The translations under genes were made by a program, and so were the position numbers. Shown here piece by piece: positions 21,900 to 33,280 of a stretch of DNA of 64,000 bases. The DNA is from Ascaphus truei (lineage: Eukaryota; Chordata; Amphibia; Anura; Ascaphidae): NCBI GenBank assembly GCA_036426205.1, contig CM071586.1, positions 7,885,471 to 7,949,470 on the forward strand, given 5' to 3'. Below the pieces are notes generated by a model, which was not told the origin of the DNA, ran no database searches, and saw nothing but the letters and a program-made list of their open reading frames with translations. Numbering within the stretch: the stretch's first letter is position 1; every line of letters begins with the position of its first letter.

Positions 21900-22074
21900 C
21901 TGCCAGAGAGAGAGAGAGAGAGAGAGAGATCAGGGACCAGAATGCATTGCAAATGCACAACCAGAGAAAGATAACTACTTCATGGACCAGAATGCAAATA
22001 CACCACCGGAGAGATCAGGTCCAAGAATGCACCGCAAATACAGAACCAAAGCGAGAGATTAGGACTACCGGGAT
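21900..22074 (+). repeat. Dispersed 50-bp repeat array, copy A-left
   Basis: Units of the type 'aatgcattgcaaatacagaaccagagagagatcaggactacagggccc'-like words. The family recurs at 24060-24400, 43838-43950 and 45007-45590. The array is split by the hAT-like element that starts at 22075. Confidence 0.8.
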
Positions 22075-24035
22075 CAGGGCCACCGACAGGGGGAAAAGCT
22101 GAGACGACTGTCCCGGGTCCAGCAGTTGCGGGGGGGCCCGACCAGCCAGTGCTGGGAGTTAGGCCCGGCCATAGATCGGGCCCACATCTTCGTCCGGCGA
22201 ATGGGCCTCTGTTGTGCCAGGCCACAGCTCTCCATAGCTACAGCCAGGCCTTCACTGTAAGACCCACTCACGCGCACCGGTTGGTGTTGTGAGCTGGGCC
22301 CGTCTGGAAGTTGGGCCCAACTTTGGCATCCGCCCGGTGGGATCGGCGCAGCATCGGTGGCATCCCGCTCTCCCTCAATGTAAAGTGTGTGTGGTTATTG
22401 AGTGTGAGGAGGTGGCGAGAATTGAGTGTGAGGAGGGGGGATCAAGTGTCACGGAAGGGGGAATTGAGTGTGGTGAGGATGTGGTGTGATTTGAGAGGGA
22501 GAGATTGAGTGAGAGATGAGGAGGGCGGGATGGGGAACGAGAGAGGGTGTAGATGGGGGAGGAGTGAGTGGGGGGGAGTGATTGAGCAATAGAAGGAGGG
22601 GAGAGCTGGGGTGTAAGAGAAGGAGGGGAAAGGTGGAGGTGTAAGAGAGAGAGAGTGAGAGGGGGAGAGGGGGAGAGGTAGGGGTGTAAGCGAGGCGTTG
22701 CAAGGGGGGAAGAGGTGGGGTTGTAAGGAAGGGAGGGGGAGTGGTGGTGGTGTAAGGGGAGAAAAATATATGGGGGGACGGGGAAGAGGTGGGGGTGTAA
22801 GAGGGAGGGGGAGAGCTGGGGGTGTTAAGGAGGGGGAGGGAGATTTGGGGTGTTAGAGGGAGACAAGTGGGGGTGTAAGAGGGGTAGCAGGTGGGTTTAA
22901 CTGAGGGAGGGGAGAGGGAGGTGTTTGGGGAGGGAGATTTGTGGGTGTAAGAGGGAGAGAGGAGGGGTGTGAGGGAGCGAGAGCTGGGGGTGTAAGACGG
23001 AGGGGTTGGGTGGTGGAGGTGTAAAGGGGAGATGTGGGGGTGTAACGGAAGGAGGGGGAGTGGGAGAGATGAGGGTGTGAGAGTGAGGGGGAGAGGTGGG
23101 GGTGTAAGAGAGAGGTGGGTATAAGAGAACGAGGGAAAAGAGGTGAGAGTGTAAGAGAGGGAAGGGAAAGAGGCGGGGCTGTAAGAGAGGGAGGGGGAGA
23201 GGTGGGGTGTGGGTTAGAGGGAGATTTGGGGTGTAAGAGGGGAAGAAGAGGGTATAAGGGAAGGAAAAGTGGGGGTGTAATGGAAGGTGGGTGGAAGTGT
23301 AAGGGGGAGAGGTGGTGGTGTAACAGGAATTGGGAGAGGTGGGCTTGTAACGGTGGGAGGCTGGAGAGGTGAGAGTAAGAGAGGGAGGGGAAAGAGGTGC
23401 GAGTGTAAGAGGGAGAGGTGGGTGTGTAAGAGAGCGGGTGTAAGAGGGGGAGAGGAGGGGGTATAACAGAGAGGGGAAGAGGTGTAGGTGTAAGGGGGAG
23501 AGATGGGGGTGTAACGGAGGGAGAGAAGAGAGGTGGGGGGGTAACGGAGGGAGAGGGGAGAGGTGGGGGTGTAGCGGAAGGAGAGGAGAGGTGGGGGGGG
23601 GTAATGAAGGGAGAGGATAGGTGGGGGTGTAACGGAGGGAGGGGGGAGGTAGGGGTGTAACAGAAGAAGGAGGGAGGGGAGTGATGGGGGTTTAACGGAA
23701 AGATGGGGGAGTGTGAAAGGTGGGGGTGTAATGGAAAGAGGGGGAGTGTGAGAAGTGGGGGTGTAACAGAAGGAGGGGGGATTGGGAGAGGTGGGGTGTA
23801 ACGGAAGGAGGAGGGAGGGGAGAGGTGGGGGAGTCCTGGAAAGGGGGGAGTGTGAGAGGTGGGGGTGTAACAGAAGGAGGGGGGAGTGGGAGAGGTGGGG
23901 ATGTAACAGAAGGAGGGGGAGTGGGAGAGGTGGGGGATGTAACGGAAGGAGTGGGGAGTGGGAGAGGTGGGGGTGTAAGAGTGGGGGGGGGGGGGGATTC
24001 TTGTCTTGGCCCCGGAAAAGTTGTCGGAGGCCCTG
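22075..24035. mobile_element. hAT-like non-autonomous element filled with a G-rich minisatellite
   Basis: CAGGGCCACCGAC at the left matches GTCGGAGGCCCTG at the right in inverted orientation. CAGGG ends suit the hAT class. The 8-bp flanks (accgggat and acagggca) agree at five of eight positions. The interior (about 22380-23990) is a G-rich minisatellite of 'gtgtaacggagggaggggagaggtggggg' units shown here as a word pattern only. The intact relative at 43959-44998 has a perfect 8-bp duplication. The long proline-rich minus-strand ORFs are artefacts of the tract. Confidence 0.7.
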
Positions 24036-24059
24036 ACAGGGCATTTCAAAATGTGCTCA

Positions 24060-24400
24060 GAGCGTGATAAGAACTACAGGGCCCAGAATGCAGTGCAAAT
24101 ACATAACCGGAGCGTGACCAGGATTACTGGGATCATAATGCATTGCAAATACAGAACTAAAGAAAGAGAGCAGGACTACAGGGCCCAGAATGCATTGTAA
24201 ATAAAGAACCAGAGAGAGATCAGAACTACAGGGGTCAAAATACATTGCAAATACAGAACTAGTGAAGGGAGATCAGGACTACAGGGACCTTAATGCAATG
24301 CAAATACCGAACCAGAGGAAGAAATCAGGAGTACAGGGCCCACAATGCTTTGCAAATACAGAACCAGAGAGGTTAGGACAACAGGGCCAGTTTAACTCTT
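24060..24400 (+). repeat. Dispersed 50-bp repeat array, copy A-right
   Basis: About six units with 'aatgcattgcaaatacagaac' as the recurring core (first 20 bases considered). Continues the array interrupted at 22075. Confidence 0.8.
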
Positions 24401-24800
24401 TCCGTTGTGTGAGGTCTCACTGCTGAAAATTAGGGTCACCTGAGGAAAGTTTACATATAGTCAAGCTTCTTGGGACAGTATGACTATACTATAGTATCTC
24501 CCAAAAACGTGGAAATGGTGTAATTTTAAATATTTCTGTCCCTCCCAGAGCGAGCAGGGTGACATAGTGACACAGACATAGGGTTATCATATTTCAGCCC
24601 AAAAAGAGGACACTATGGGCCATTTTGTGAATGAGGCTCTATTATTTGACTACAACACACACCAGCAACACAAAGACCCTCCCAAATCGCCTCTAAGGCC
24701 TATATTAATTCATGTATACACTTAAATGACACGTACCCATATGTACACGTAGTGGCACATGGACATACAAAAACTTCGAGCTACACAACACACACATAGA
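24400..24800. other. Mixed interspersed sequence with one intron-6-type minisatellite unit
   Basis: 24536-24575 resembles one unit of the epoxide hydrolase intron 6 minisatellite (tctgtccctccc...gcagggtgacatagtgacacagaca as word pattern). The rest is unassigned. Confidence 0.45.
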
Positions 24801-24805
24801 GCAGG

Positions 24806-25840
24806 ATGTAATTTCTCTTCAGAAGGACTTGGAGAGACTGGAAACGTGGGAAGGTAAATGGCAGATGAGGTTTAATACAGATAAATGTAAGGTTATGCAT
24901 TTGGGATGCAAGAAAAAAAAGGCGAATTACAAATGAAATGGGGATAAATTGGGGGAATCCTTGATGGAGAAGGATTTAGGAGTGCTTGTAGAAAGCAGGC
25001 TTAGCAATAGTGCCCAATGTCATGCAGTAGCTGCAAAGGCAAACAAGATCTTATCTTGCATCAAACGGGCAATGGATGGAAACGAAATAAACATAATTAT
25101 GCCCCTTTACAAAGCATTAGTAAGACCACACCTTGAATATGGAGTACAATTTTGGGCACCAATCTTAAGAAAAGACATTCTGGAACTAGAGAGAGTGCAG
25201 AGAAGAGCCACCAAATTAATTAAGGGGATGGACAATCTAACTTATGAGGAGAGGCTAGCTAAATTAGATTTATTTACATTAGAAAAGAGGCGTCTAAGAG
25301 GGGATATGATGATAACTATATACAAATATATTCGGGGACAATACAAGGAGCTTTCAAAAGAACTATTCATCCCACGGGCAGTACAAAGGACTCGGCCATA
25401 CCTTAAGGTTGGAGGAAAGGAGATTTCACCAGCAACAAAGGAAAGGGTTCTTTACAGTAAGGGAAGTTAACATGTGGAATTCATTACCCATGGAGACTGT
25501 GATGGCAGATACAATAGATTTGTTAAAAAAAAGGTTGGACATCTTTTTAGATAGGAAAGGTATACAGGGATATACCAAATAAGTATACATGGGAAGGATG
25601 TTTATCCAGGGATTAATCCGATTGCCAATTCTTGGAGTCAGAAAGGAATTTATTTTTCCCCTTATGAGATATCATTGAATAATATGACTCTGGTTTTTTT
25701 TTGTTTGCCTTCCTCTGGATCAATAAGTAAGTATAGATATAGAATAAAGTATCTGTTGTCTAAATTTAGCATAGGTTGAACTTGATGGACGTACGTCTTT
25801 TTTCAACCTCATCTACTATGTAACTATGTAATTATGTAAC
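24806..25840 (+). pseudogene. CR1-like LINE, reverse transcriptase C-terminal half and 3' tail
   Basis: An open stretch from 24949 to 25470 preserves LYKALVRPHLEYGVQFWAP and VQRRATKLIKG, then RLRGDMM, the conserved C-terminal region of jockey/CR1-superfamily reverse transcriptases. Upstream codons (DLERLETWEGKWQMRFN, KCKVMHLG) are in frame until a stop near 24935. The catalytic YADD region is not present. The tail ends in 'ctactatgtaactatgtaa' microsatellite-like sequence, the usual 3' end. Confidence 0.85.
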
Positions 25841-25997
25841 ATACAGTACATACACTTGTACACTTGAAGAAGAAACTTATGAGGTTTCAAAAGCTCGGTA
25901 CACTATAATTTCATGTAATGGTATCACAACCTACATTGAATCTGCTTTTCTCTAGGATCAATGTGGCAACTAGAATTTTGAACTATATACATACGTA

Positions 25998-26276
25998 GGG
26001 TTGCCAGGTGGCTTCTCCAAAAATATTGGACACAATGGTGAAAGGTGCAATGCCTTCGAGAGACACGCACACATATCCGCTCCATGCTGTTTTCTCCTCT
26101 TCTTGGCCCCACCCTCAGGCTCCTGACACCTCCTAATAGGCTGCATTACCCAGCAGCAGAGCCGGTCAGCTAGGTAATACCGGACACATATATGTCCAGT
26201 GTTACCTCTCATTTTATACTGGACAGAGTGTCCAAATACAGGACAGTTCGGTTCAATACTGGAAACCTGGAAACCC
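25998..26276. mobile_element. Non-autonomous DNA element with GGGTTGCCAGGT ends
   Basis: GGGTTGCCAGGT at the left and ACCTGGAAACCC at the right are inverted. 'attggaca' and its relatives near both ends extend the similarity. A relative with GGGTGACCA ends is seen at 62917, and single ends at 43668 and 62484. Confidence 0.55.
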
Positions 26277-26878
26277 AATAAACATATGTCTCTGAATTAT
26301 TAATAAAGTGGATGGCAACTGAATATCTGATGTCTCCACAGGATTCCACCCGAAGTAGTTACATGAACCCCACTGATTCACTGTAAAAGGACGTTGGCAT
26401 TGAAAATGACAGTCTTCTGGCCAAGTTCCACAAAGCTTAGTTAACTCACTAAACATCGCATTTGCCTAACTTAACGTCACGTTAATACAAAACGGTGTAT
26501 CTTTAAAAGAAAATAATTTTAACGTTAAGTCATGTTTTCTCTCGTAAAGTGACTAGCTTTAACTATAACGAATGTTGGTAAAATGAAATGGAAATAAGAT
26601 GCAAATGAGGTATTACCCTAGCATCGCATATCCGCAAAAGTCAAAGTCCGCTAAGGTTAACGCAGGGACTTAATGTTATGTTAGTTAGTTAGGTAATACC
26701 GAAATTTGGTGTTAATCACATTCAGACACTGAAATAGGGCTTGTACAGGGTCTGGATTGATGTAAAGGCATAGCTAGACCTAAATGAACTAATATAATAC
26801 TAATTCCAACATTATTTCCCTCCTCACTTTTTTAACTTTAGTTAAATACCAATTGTAGGGTCTGTATCGGAGTAGCAC
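26277..26878. other. AT-rich unassigned sequence
   Basis: No coding signal. Several 'taacgt' words occur, including inverted pairs near 26470 and 26520. Confidence 0.4.
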
Positions 26879-26881
26879 TAA

Positions 26882-27208
26882 GGCTACGGCCTCAGTGTTA
26901 CCTGCAGCACGTGCGCCTTGCGGCACGTGCACAGTTGAAAGCTGTGTTGTGCGGTCTGTAGGGGAGCGATGGGATGCGCGGGGGGGTCATGACGGGGCAC
27001 ATCTGCTCTTCCATTGGCTGTGCGCCGACCACGTGATCGTGTTGCGGCACGGGAAGACAAAATTCTGGTCTTCCCTGCCAGCGTACGCATCATCACACTT
27101 TGTGCGCCCACACACACACGGCCACTGGGGCCTGCCCCATAGAGGGCTGTGCTGTGGTGTGGCGCGCATGCTGTAGCATGCGCCGCAGCGACCACTGGGG
27201 ACCTGGCC
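26882..27208. mobile_element. Harbinger-type MITE, TAA target duplication
   Basis: GGCTACGGCCTCAGTG at the left and CACTGGGGACCTGGCC at the right are imperfect inverted ends. TAA occurs on both sides (26879-26881 and 27209-27211). Interior GC-rich, no ORF of interest. Confidence 0.75.
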
Positions 27209-27228
27209 TAAGACGTACTCAACGTCAC

Positions 27229-27764
27229 TGTAACAGGGCCTTTACCACTGTCTAAAAAAGGGCTTCATTAGAAAGCCTGTATTGGTCTGAGGAATCAAAC
27301 AGGGAGTTGGTTAATTGCAGCTAGAGACAATTAACCAGTCTTCACCTGGCTAATCAGACAGGTAGAAAAGCCTTCTGCTTGAACTGCAGGAGAGCTCTTG
27401 AGATCAGAAGTGCTGCCAGAAAGACACCAGGGACCAGAGATTCCAGGGCACAGCGGACCCTGGAACCCGCTAGAGGGTGGCCCCTCAACTGAGACCAACC
27501 CAGACCAAGAGACTGACATAAAGGGCCCCCTGCTTACAGGTACCTCTTTGGACTTTGGGGGTCATAGGTTGGAAAGAGACTTATCCTCCCAGCCCTGCAG
27601 ATAGGGACTGGGAAAGTGAGATAGCCCTTACACAGGGATAGGATATTTATTTATTTTTGTGTTTCTTTAAAACCGGAGTGTTTAAAGCTACGGCAAAATA
27701 AAAGCCATGGTTTAATTTCTCCAAAGCTGTCTCCTTGGTTGTACCTCTGCACATGTCTCTTACA
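27229..27764 (+). mobile_element. Solo LTR (family 1 relative)
   Basis: Starts TGTAACAGGG and ends TCTCTTACA. AATAAA lies at about 27698. The flanking five bases GTCAC and GTCTG share three positions, so the target duplication has decayed or is uncertain. Confidence 0.75.
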
Positions 27765-27863
27765 GTCTGGTTTTTGGCTGACAATGTAACGTTCTGCTAC
27801 AATAACATGACGTTTATGCCTATGCCAAAGAGATGTAGAACAGCCGGGGTATTTTTGCCTTTA

Positions 27864-28128
27864 CAGGTGATCCACGCTATCCGACGTTTCACTTTACAAT
27901 AGATGGCATATCCGACAATTACTATGCAAGCCTATGGGCCGTTTTCTGACGCCTGAATGCGTTATCTGACGCCTGAATGCGTTATCCGACGCCTGAATGC
28001 GTTATCCGACACCTGAATACGTAATCCGACACTCACCGCCACTGATTAACATGGGACTCACTTTACAACGGTTTCACCATCCAACGCTACTTCCGAACGG
28101 ATTCCGTTGGATAACCGTGGACTGCCTG
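27864..28128. mobile_element. pogo/Tigger-like MITE with internal 20-bp tandem repeat
   Basis: CAGGTGATCCACG at the left pairs with CGTGGACTGCCTG at the right. TA on both sides (27862-27863 and 28129-28130). Inside, the unit gacgcctgaatgcgttatcc is repeated about four times (27949-28030). Confidence 0.75.
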
Positions 28129-28198
28129 TAATTAGCTATACACGTTAGCCTCAGGAAATATAACGCATTTTCCTGTTTTAGGTAACGTCACGTTATAA

Positions 28199-28339
28199 GG
28201 ATAAAAATAAAATGAAGCAGCGCACTGCCAAACTAAGACAAGGGCAAAAATAGCTAAAAAAAATATCAACTTTGTTTATGCCATGAATAAAAGGAGGAAA
28301 ACATCCTCCAATGCATTTCGCACCAATCTGTGAATTATC
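28199..28339 (-). mobile_element. 141-bp retroposed element carrying a hammerhead-like 5' end, 15-bp target duplication
   Basis: AACGTCACGTTATAA occurs at 28184-28198 and again at 28340-28354, identical at all 15 positions. Read on the minus strand, the insert starts GATAATTCACAG...GGTG and CGAAATGCATTGGAGG (a hairpin plus the GAAA-type motif), continues through a T-rich stretch, and ends 'cagtgcgctgcttcatttta'. A variable-length duplication is the mark of target-primed retroposition. Other copies of the motif share the same 3' layout. Confidence 0.75.
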
Positions 28340-28539
28340 AACGTCACGTTATAAACCCTGATTTAATGGACTTTTGTGGATCCAGGCCTTGGTGTTTTCC
28401 TTTAGCTATTTTTATCTGAGTTTGAGAATCTGAGAAACATGTAGTGAATAATAACATGCTCTTTCTCTGCAAACGGAAATCCATGCCGCCTCCCAAATGA
28501 ATGTGTGTGTGTTTTTTAATGTTATTATTTTATTTATTT

Positions 28540-28960
28540 ATTTCTAAAATGTTTTACCAGGAAGTAATACATTGAGACTTACCTCTCGTTTTCAAGTACG
28601 TCCTGGGCACAGAGTTATGATGACAAATACATGGTTATAAATACATAGTTACTTTAAGTGAGCAGGGTTATACATTATATACAAGAAATTGCATGCACAG
28701 TTAAAGATAATTCATGTTATAGGCGTATGTAGCAGATACAGACCAGATAAAAATGTGAGACAGCTTTAGTTTTGAAAGAACTTAGACTGGTGGCGGCTGT
28801 GAGAGTCTCTGGTAGATTGTTCCAGATTTGTGGTGCACGGTAAGAGAAGGAGGAGCGGCCGGACACTTTGTTGAACCTTGGGACCATGAATGTTGGTGCA
28901 AAAGGAGATATCAAAATCTCCAACGAGCCTCTGTTTAACTTGTCTTCGATGAAAAGAAAA
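28540..28960 (-). pseudogene. L2-type LINE 3' end
   Basis: On the minus strand FSYRAPQIWNNLPETL and SLSSFKTKAVSHF form the C-terminal motif of L2-type ORF2. The tail reads 'aaaacgagaggtaa...' towards 28540. Copies at 42135-43300 and 54373-54545 are the same family. Confidence 0.8.
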
Positions 28961-29363
28961 AAAATGATGAGCTATGTTGTTTGACTTTTGCCTGGTAAAT
29001 AGAAGCTATGATAAGGTCCCTGTAGGGTATTGTCTTGTTTCTGCATACATTGGTGGCACTATGTAAATACAAATATACATATACAAACAAGTGGCAGAAC
29101 TACAGTATGTGCGTGTTTGCTGGCTGAGTACGGTTAATTACATGACAATTAAAGCAGAAGATTCCCTTGTTCATTTTGCTTTACTCCCCCCTTTTAGAAA
29201 AAAAAAGGGGGACTCAGGGGGTCCCTGGAGCGGAAACACGATCTTTTCAGGTTTCGAGATACTTATCTATAAAAGTAGCGTGTTGCCGTACCGTTCAGGA
29301 GAAACAAAATGGTGAATTACATCTCCTGTGCCAATACGAAGCCATAAAAAAGTAATTACATAT
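28961..29363. other. Unassigned sequence
   Basis: No clear feature. The ORFs here show no recognisable domain. Confidence 0.4.
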
Positions 29364-30395
29364 GTAACCCCTCTACGTTTAGCTCTCAGACTTGTGACTA
29401 TTGCTGAGGCCAGGGCCTGAGTCCTATTAATAACTTACTGGGCCACACGTGGCCTACAGTCAGACGGCGAGAAGAATATGTAAACGGTATACGGGTGATA
29501 CAACAAGTTTACTTACACACTAATAACTCAGGTACCCTGTGATCCTCTACTGAGGATCACTGCACACAGTACTTCACAATCCCCAATACAGCTGCGCGGA
29601 TGTGAATCAGGCTACGCTTATACTAAGGGCTACGGCGACAGCGACGCGACCTTGTGACGTCAGCTATCGCCGTTGCAATAGCGATTCCTGCACTCTGGTG
29701 CAGGAGACCAGAGGGTGACCGGGGCGGCATGGTGGAGGCGTGGCCGTGAGCAGTTTGCCTTCATTGGCTGAACCGCTCGCGTGCCGCTGATGTCACGTGG
29801 CGATCACCGAAAAAGTCCAAATCATTTGACTACCAGTGATCGCGACCGCTCCGTCGCTCTGCAACGCCATCAAGGTCACGTCCACTATGGGCAATAGTCG
29901 CAGTCAGTGTAGCAAGTACTATAAAGCTTAGCCTCAGTGTCTGTGATGTATTAGCCACCCAATCCTGGGTATGTTGGCTTTGTGATGGTGCCGGCACACT
30001 GCGGGAGCTCGTTGTGTACTAACTCACTGTTGCAGGACTGTACTTTGAAAAGTGTGCTTTGGTGTCACTGTGCATTATAACCATTGAGGGTTCCCTCTGA
30101 CAGCGCTTGAACTCTCGACCACGTCTGGCACTGTTGTTCTCTGCTCCTGCTGCCACGTGCACATGTGCACTCCCTGCAATCCTCAACCAATCCTGATAGC
30201 ACTCAGTTTCGCGCAGATCTGACTCAACATGGCTGCTACCCCTTTTTAAAGGCCTCTCTCCCTCGTAGTCCCTCCTCATCCACAGCCATTATTATTGGCT
30301 GCTCTCATGTCCGTTACAGTTACATGTGCATAGCACATTGGAGAGGAACATGCCAGGGGGCAGTGTGAATGTGTGGAGCTCACCACACAGAGGGT
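29364..30395 (-). mobile_element. Probable 3' LTR of a minus-strand Ty3/gypsy element
   Basis: On the minus strand a purine-rich tract (AGCAGGGGGAGGA near 30401-30413) precedes the block, and the far end reads GGGGTTACA (29364-29372 on the plus strand is TGTAACCCC). Boundaries are approximate. A Harbinger-like MITE interrupts it at about 29627-29922. Confidence 0.55.
29627..29922. mobile_element. Harbinger-like GC-rich MITE inside an LTR
   Basis: TAA followed by gggctacggcgacagcg at the left, and tcgcagtcagtgtagc towards the right followed within ten bases by TAA. The inverted ends are imperfect, so the right edge is uncertain. Confidence 0.5.
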
Positions 30396-30419
30396 TATAT
30401 CCTCCCCCTGCTAAAATGT

Positions 30420-31005
30420 TGATGTCCCCAACATCCCGGGTTGAAGTCCTTATTGCACATGACATAGCTACCTAACACATATCTTCCTGTCTAGGTACAT
30501 AGAATAATAGGTACAGTGGAACCAACACACATAACATTTTTACAGATTGCAGTATTGTTACACGACATGGTCTCACAGCTCCCAGGGTCACCTATCTCTA
30601 GAGCCATAGGTACACCCACGTTGCCACACTAACCACGGGAATCTCTGTCGATACCCACAGAGAATCGTAGGTCAGTCTCTTGGGAGGTCTAGTCTCCCCT
30701 TTTCGGATGTGGCGAGTACACCTGGGGTACTATTGTTACTTCCCCTTGCCTTTCAGTGGATCCACATGGTATAAGTGGATCGTGCTCTGCAGACCCAACA
30801 CTTGTGAGGGGCTCACAATTATCTAGCACTACTACATCTTCAGTTTCACTATCCTGTTCAATGGGAGCCACTGGAATGCATTCATCTACTTCGGGATCCA
30901 ACTCAGTGATAATATCTCTTTCTCTGTGTTCTGAGGCCCTGCAGGTCACATTGGGGACACCTCTTGTGGAGGATGCCGCTCATCCTAATCCATGATATTC
31001 GATAG
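30420..31005 (-). pseudogene. C-terminal tail of a Ty3/gypsy Pol-like frame
   Basis: An open minus-strand stretch (30689-30949) is rich in Glu, Asp and Pro and ends VYSPHPKRGD. It lies between the integrase C-terminus (32535-32687, interrupted by an LTR) and the polypurine tract, where gypsy elements carry such a tail. Recognition is by position more than by motif. Confidence 0.45.
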
Positions 31006-31010
31006 GTGCC

Positions 31011-32363
31011 GGTGACAGGGTGAATGAACGTCACCAGCCCTATACCTGGCAGACCTATGTTTAGGTCTGCAGTGCAGCAGTGACAAGGTTAACATTCAGC
31101 TGATAGATCTGGTTAATTAGTCTGATCCCAGCTGCCTCATCAAGGAGCTTTAAAAACCCCAGGCTGCACATGTCACGGTAGCTTATGACAAGATATAATG
31201 AACACCAAATATCTGGGTTGAACTGAACGAGGCTTAGATATAATAAAATATAATTTATTCCTTAAATAAGGTGAACACATCAATATAGTACAATTAACAG
31301 ACAAGAAGATAACACTTACTTAGGGTTGGGGGATGGAGAAGTATCCGCTAGCAATTCTCCAGCAGTCCAGTGACATTCAAGATGGTATCAGAAGCACAAC
31401 TCCAGCACAACTAAAAACTGTAGGGTTGACACAGTTTATATACCTGTGCAACCCTATTCTTAACATTGAACACAGCCTATTGGTGAACAATTATCTGTAT
31501 CCACTCTCTAATGTGGAGACACAGACTAACAGACTAACCCATGCCCTCAGGTAACAATTAGACTGCAGAGTTTGTTGATTGACTAATACTTAATCCCTAG
31601 ACATTGGGTAACAATCAAGGCAGTTACTTTTTGATCACTGTGCTTAGGCTACTCAGCCGTCTGCCCTTCATGACCTATTAGCCTAGCAAATGGCGTCTGC
31701 ATTTTCAGAACAGATCCAAAATAAAATACATATACACTTTAATATCTACACATATTAATAAGTTCCATTCTGGTGGGCTCAGTGGATCGACCTTTGCCAG
31801 TTTTTAATGCCTACAGTGACTCCACATATTGGCCAAATATGAACTCTCTGCGACCTCTAGAACTGGAGATACAGAAATGCACTTTAAAACATTAAAATAC
31901 ATGCTTATAATGAAACATGGGAACTGGGGAACATACATTTTCAAGGTATAACAAGGTGCAAACCTCATCCCTGGACCACAGTCCAGTTAACCCCTTGTCT
32001 CTCTGGTGAGGTCAGGGGATGGCCATATGGGGTGCAACCCCTTTAATACTGGGCCACCCCCTTTCTCCCTCTACAGCACACACATGCAGCCTGTCTGAAC
32101 CAGAGAGCGTACTGAAATGCTGAAGTAGGATTACTGCTATAAGGTCTGTCTTCAATATACATTTTTGATGAACTGTTTTGCTGTACTGTTACGCTGGAAT
32201 CTAAACAGCCCTTGTTGGGGAAAGGGCCAAGCCCCGCTCAGGACTTATTTTCTGTTTTATATGCTGAAAAGAAGCTGTTTTGTTTTTGTGTGCTGTATTT
32301 TTTAAGGCTCAATAAATAAGCCTTTGCAAGAAACCCACATGTGGTTGCATGTACCCTGCAACA
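31011..32363 (+). mobile_element. LTR (family 4) inserted in the gypsy relic, target duplication GTGCC
   Basis: GTGCC stands at 31006-31010 and 32364-32368. The insert starts GGTGACAGGG (probably a decayed TGTGACAGGG) and ends CCTGCAACA, with AATAAATAA near 32312. A second LTR in minus orientation (31186-32075) interrupts it. Confidence 0.7.
31186..32075 (-). mobile_element. Nested minus-strand LTR
   Basis: On the minus strand it starts TGTAGAGGGAGAAAGGGGG and ends ATCTTGTCA. The outer LTR resumes on either side. The flanking five bases gctta and gcaca share three positions (g, c and the final a). Confidence 0.55.
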
Positions 32364-32534
32364 GTGCCCTAGCATTCTCCCTACTTTATATCCCTCATCT
32401 TGATCAGATTCCTGATCACTGTCCTATCTACAGGGGCTTGGTGTTCTACTCCCAGGACCCTGTCCTTATTTTAGTCGATCACATCTCCTAGGTTGACTAA
32501 CTACACCTGGAATATTTTCTTTCTAAGGACATTG

Positions 32535-32687
32535 CACCAACTTATTGGCAGGAGATGACTCCCACGCAGGTTCTTTTCTGACCCACTTCCCGTTTTGGCC
32601 TTACTCGATATACTTGTAGTCCTTTTAGTTTTTCTGTTGCCTTATAAAGCTCTGGTTTCCAGTGATTCACTATTTTGTGTTTAAAGG
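32535..32687 (-). pseudogene. Ty3/gypsy integrase C-terminal fragment
   Basis: Minus-strand NHWKPELYKATEKLKGLQVY and the following RVRPKREVGQKRT match the end of gypsy integrases (the 'VYRVxxxxGRxRTLHRNLLLP' region). The integrase frame upstream resumes at 39316, across the inserted LTR block. Confidence 0.75.
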
Positions 32688-33259
32688 TGTAACAAGGACT
32701 TATCCCTGTTAAAAAACTTGCCTCTAATCCAGCAGTGTGCTGGTTAATTGCACACCAGCAATCAACCAACTCCACCTGCCTAATCAGAGCTCTGTCAGAA
32801 AAAACCTGTTCTGAGACACAGGAAGAGGATTCCCTAGTCCACAACTGGGCTGACGTGGGGAACAACAGATGTCTTCAGCTGCATAAGGATTGCAAGCTGA
32901 CAGCAAGACAAAGGGGACAAGACTTCTATACCTGTAAGCAGACATTGCCATAGCAAACAAGGGTGCGGACCCAGGAGAGCAGAGAGGCCTTCCCCTACAG
33001 CTATAAGAAACAGATAAGACTTTCTTATGGGACTGTTATATATCTGTGTGTATATATATTTGGGCTGGTAATTAGCTTAGCTAACCACCCAGTTAGAGAG
33101 GGCTGGACTACATGTGTAGATATTCTCCAAAGCGGAGTAGGGTTTTCTTTGTCTTATTTTGAATGTTTTTAATGTGTTAAAGGGACAGGCACAATAAAAC
33201 CTAATTTTAGTTTCACTTTAAACGGTCTCCATTGCATACCTCTGCACACATTTCTTACA
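32688..33259 (+). mobile_element. Family 1 LTR, full length (5' LTR of an internal region)
   Basis: TGTAACAAGG to TTTCTTACA. CAATAAAA near 33194 is the polyadenylation signal. It is followed at once by a primer binding site. The LTR is inserted into a minus-strand gypsy integrase. Confidence 0.9.
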
Positions 33260-33261
33260 TA

Positions 33262-33280
33262 TGGTGTCAGAAGTTGGGAT
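33262..33280 (+). promoter_or_regulatory. Primer binding site matching tRNA-Leu 3' end
   Basis: TGGTGTCAGAAGTTGGGAT lies two bases after the LTR. Apart from one extra T it equals the complement of the 3' end of vertebrate tRNA-Leu(CAA) as I remember it. The second copy at 35884-35901 has no extra base. Confidence 0.75.

Noticed and set aside
22853..24049. 398-codon Pro/His/Thr-rich minus-strand ORF
   Set aside because: Product of the G-rich minisatellite inside the hAT-like element. Overlapping frames look the same.
25857..25892. Hammerhead call for 'cttgaagaagaaacttatgaggtttcaaaagctc'-type sequence
   Set aside because: The stem GAAAC/GTTTC is clear, but GAAA is replaced and the core is incomplete, so it is counted only as a distant relative.
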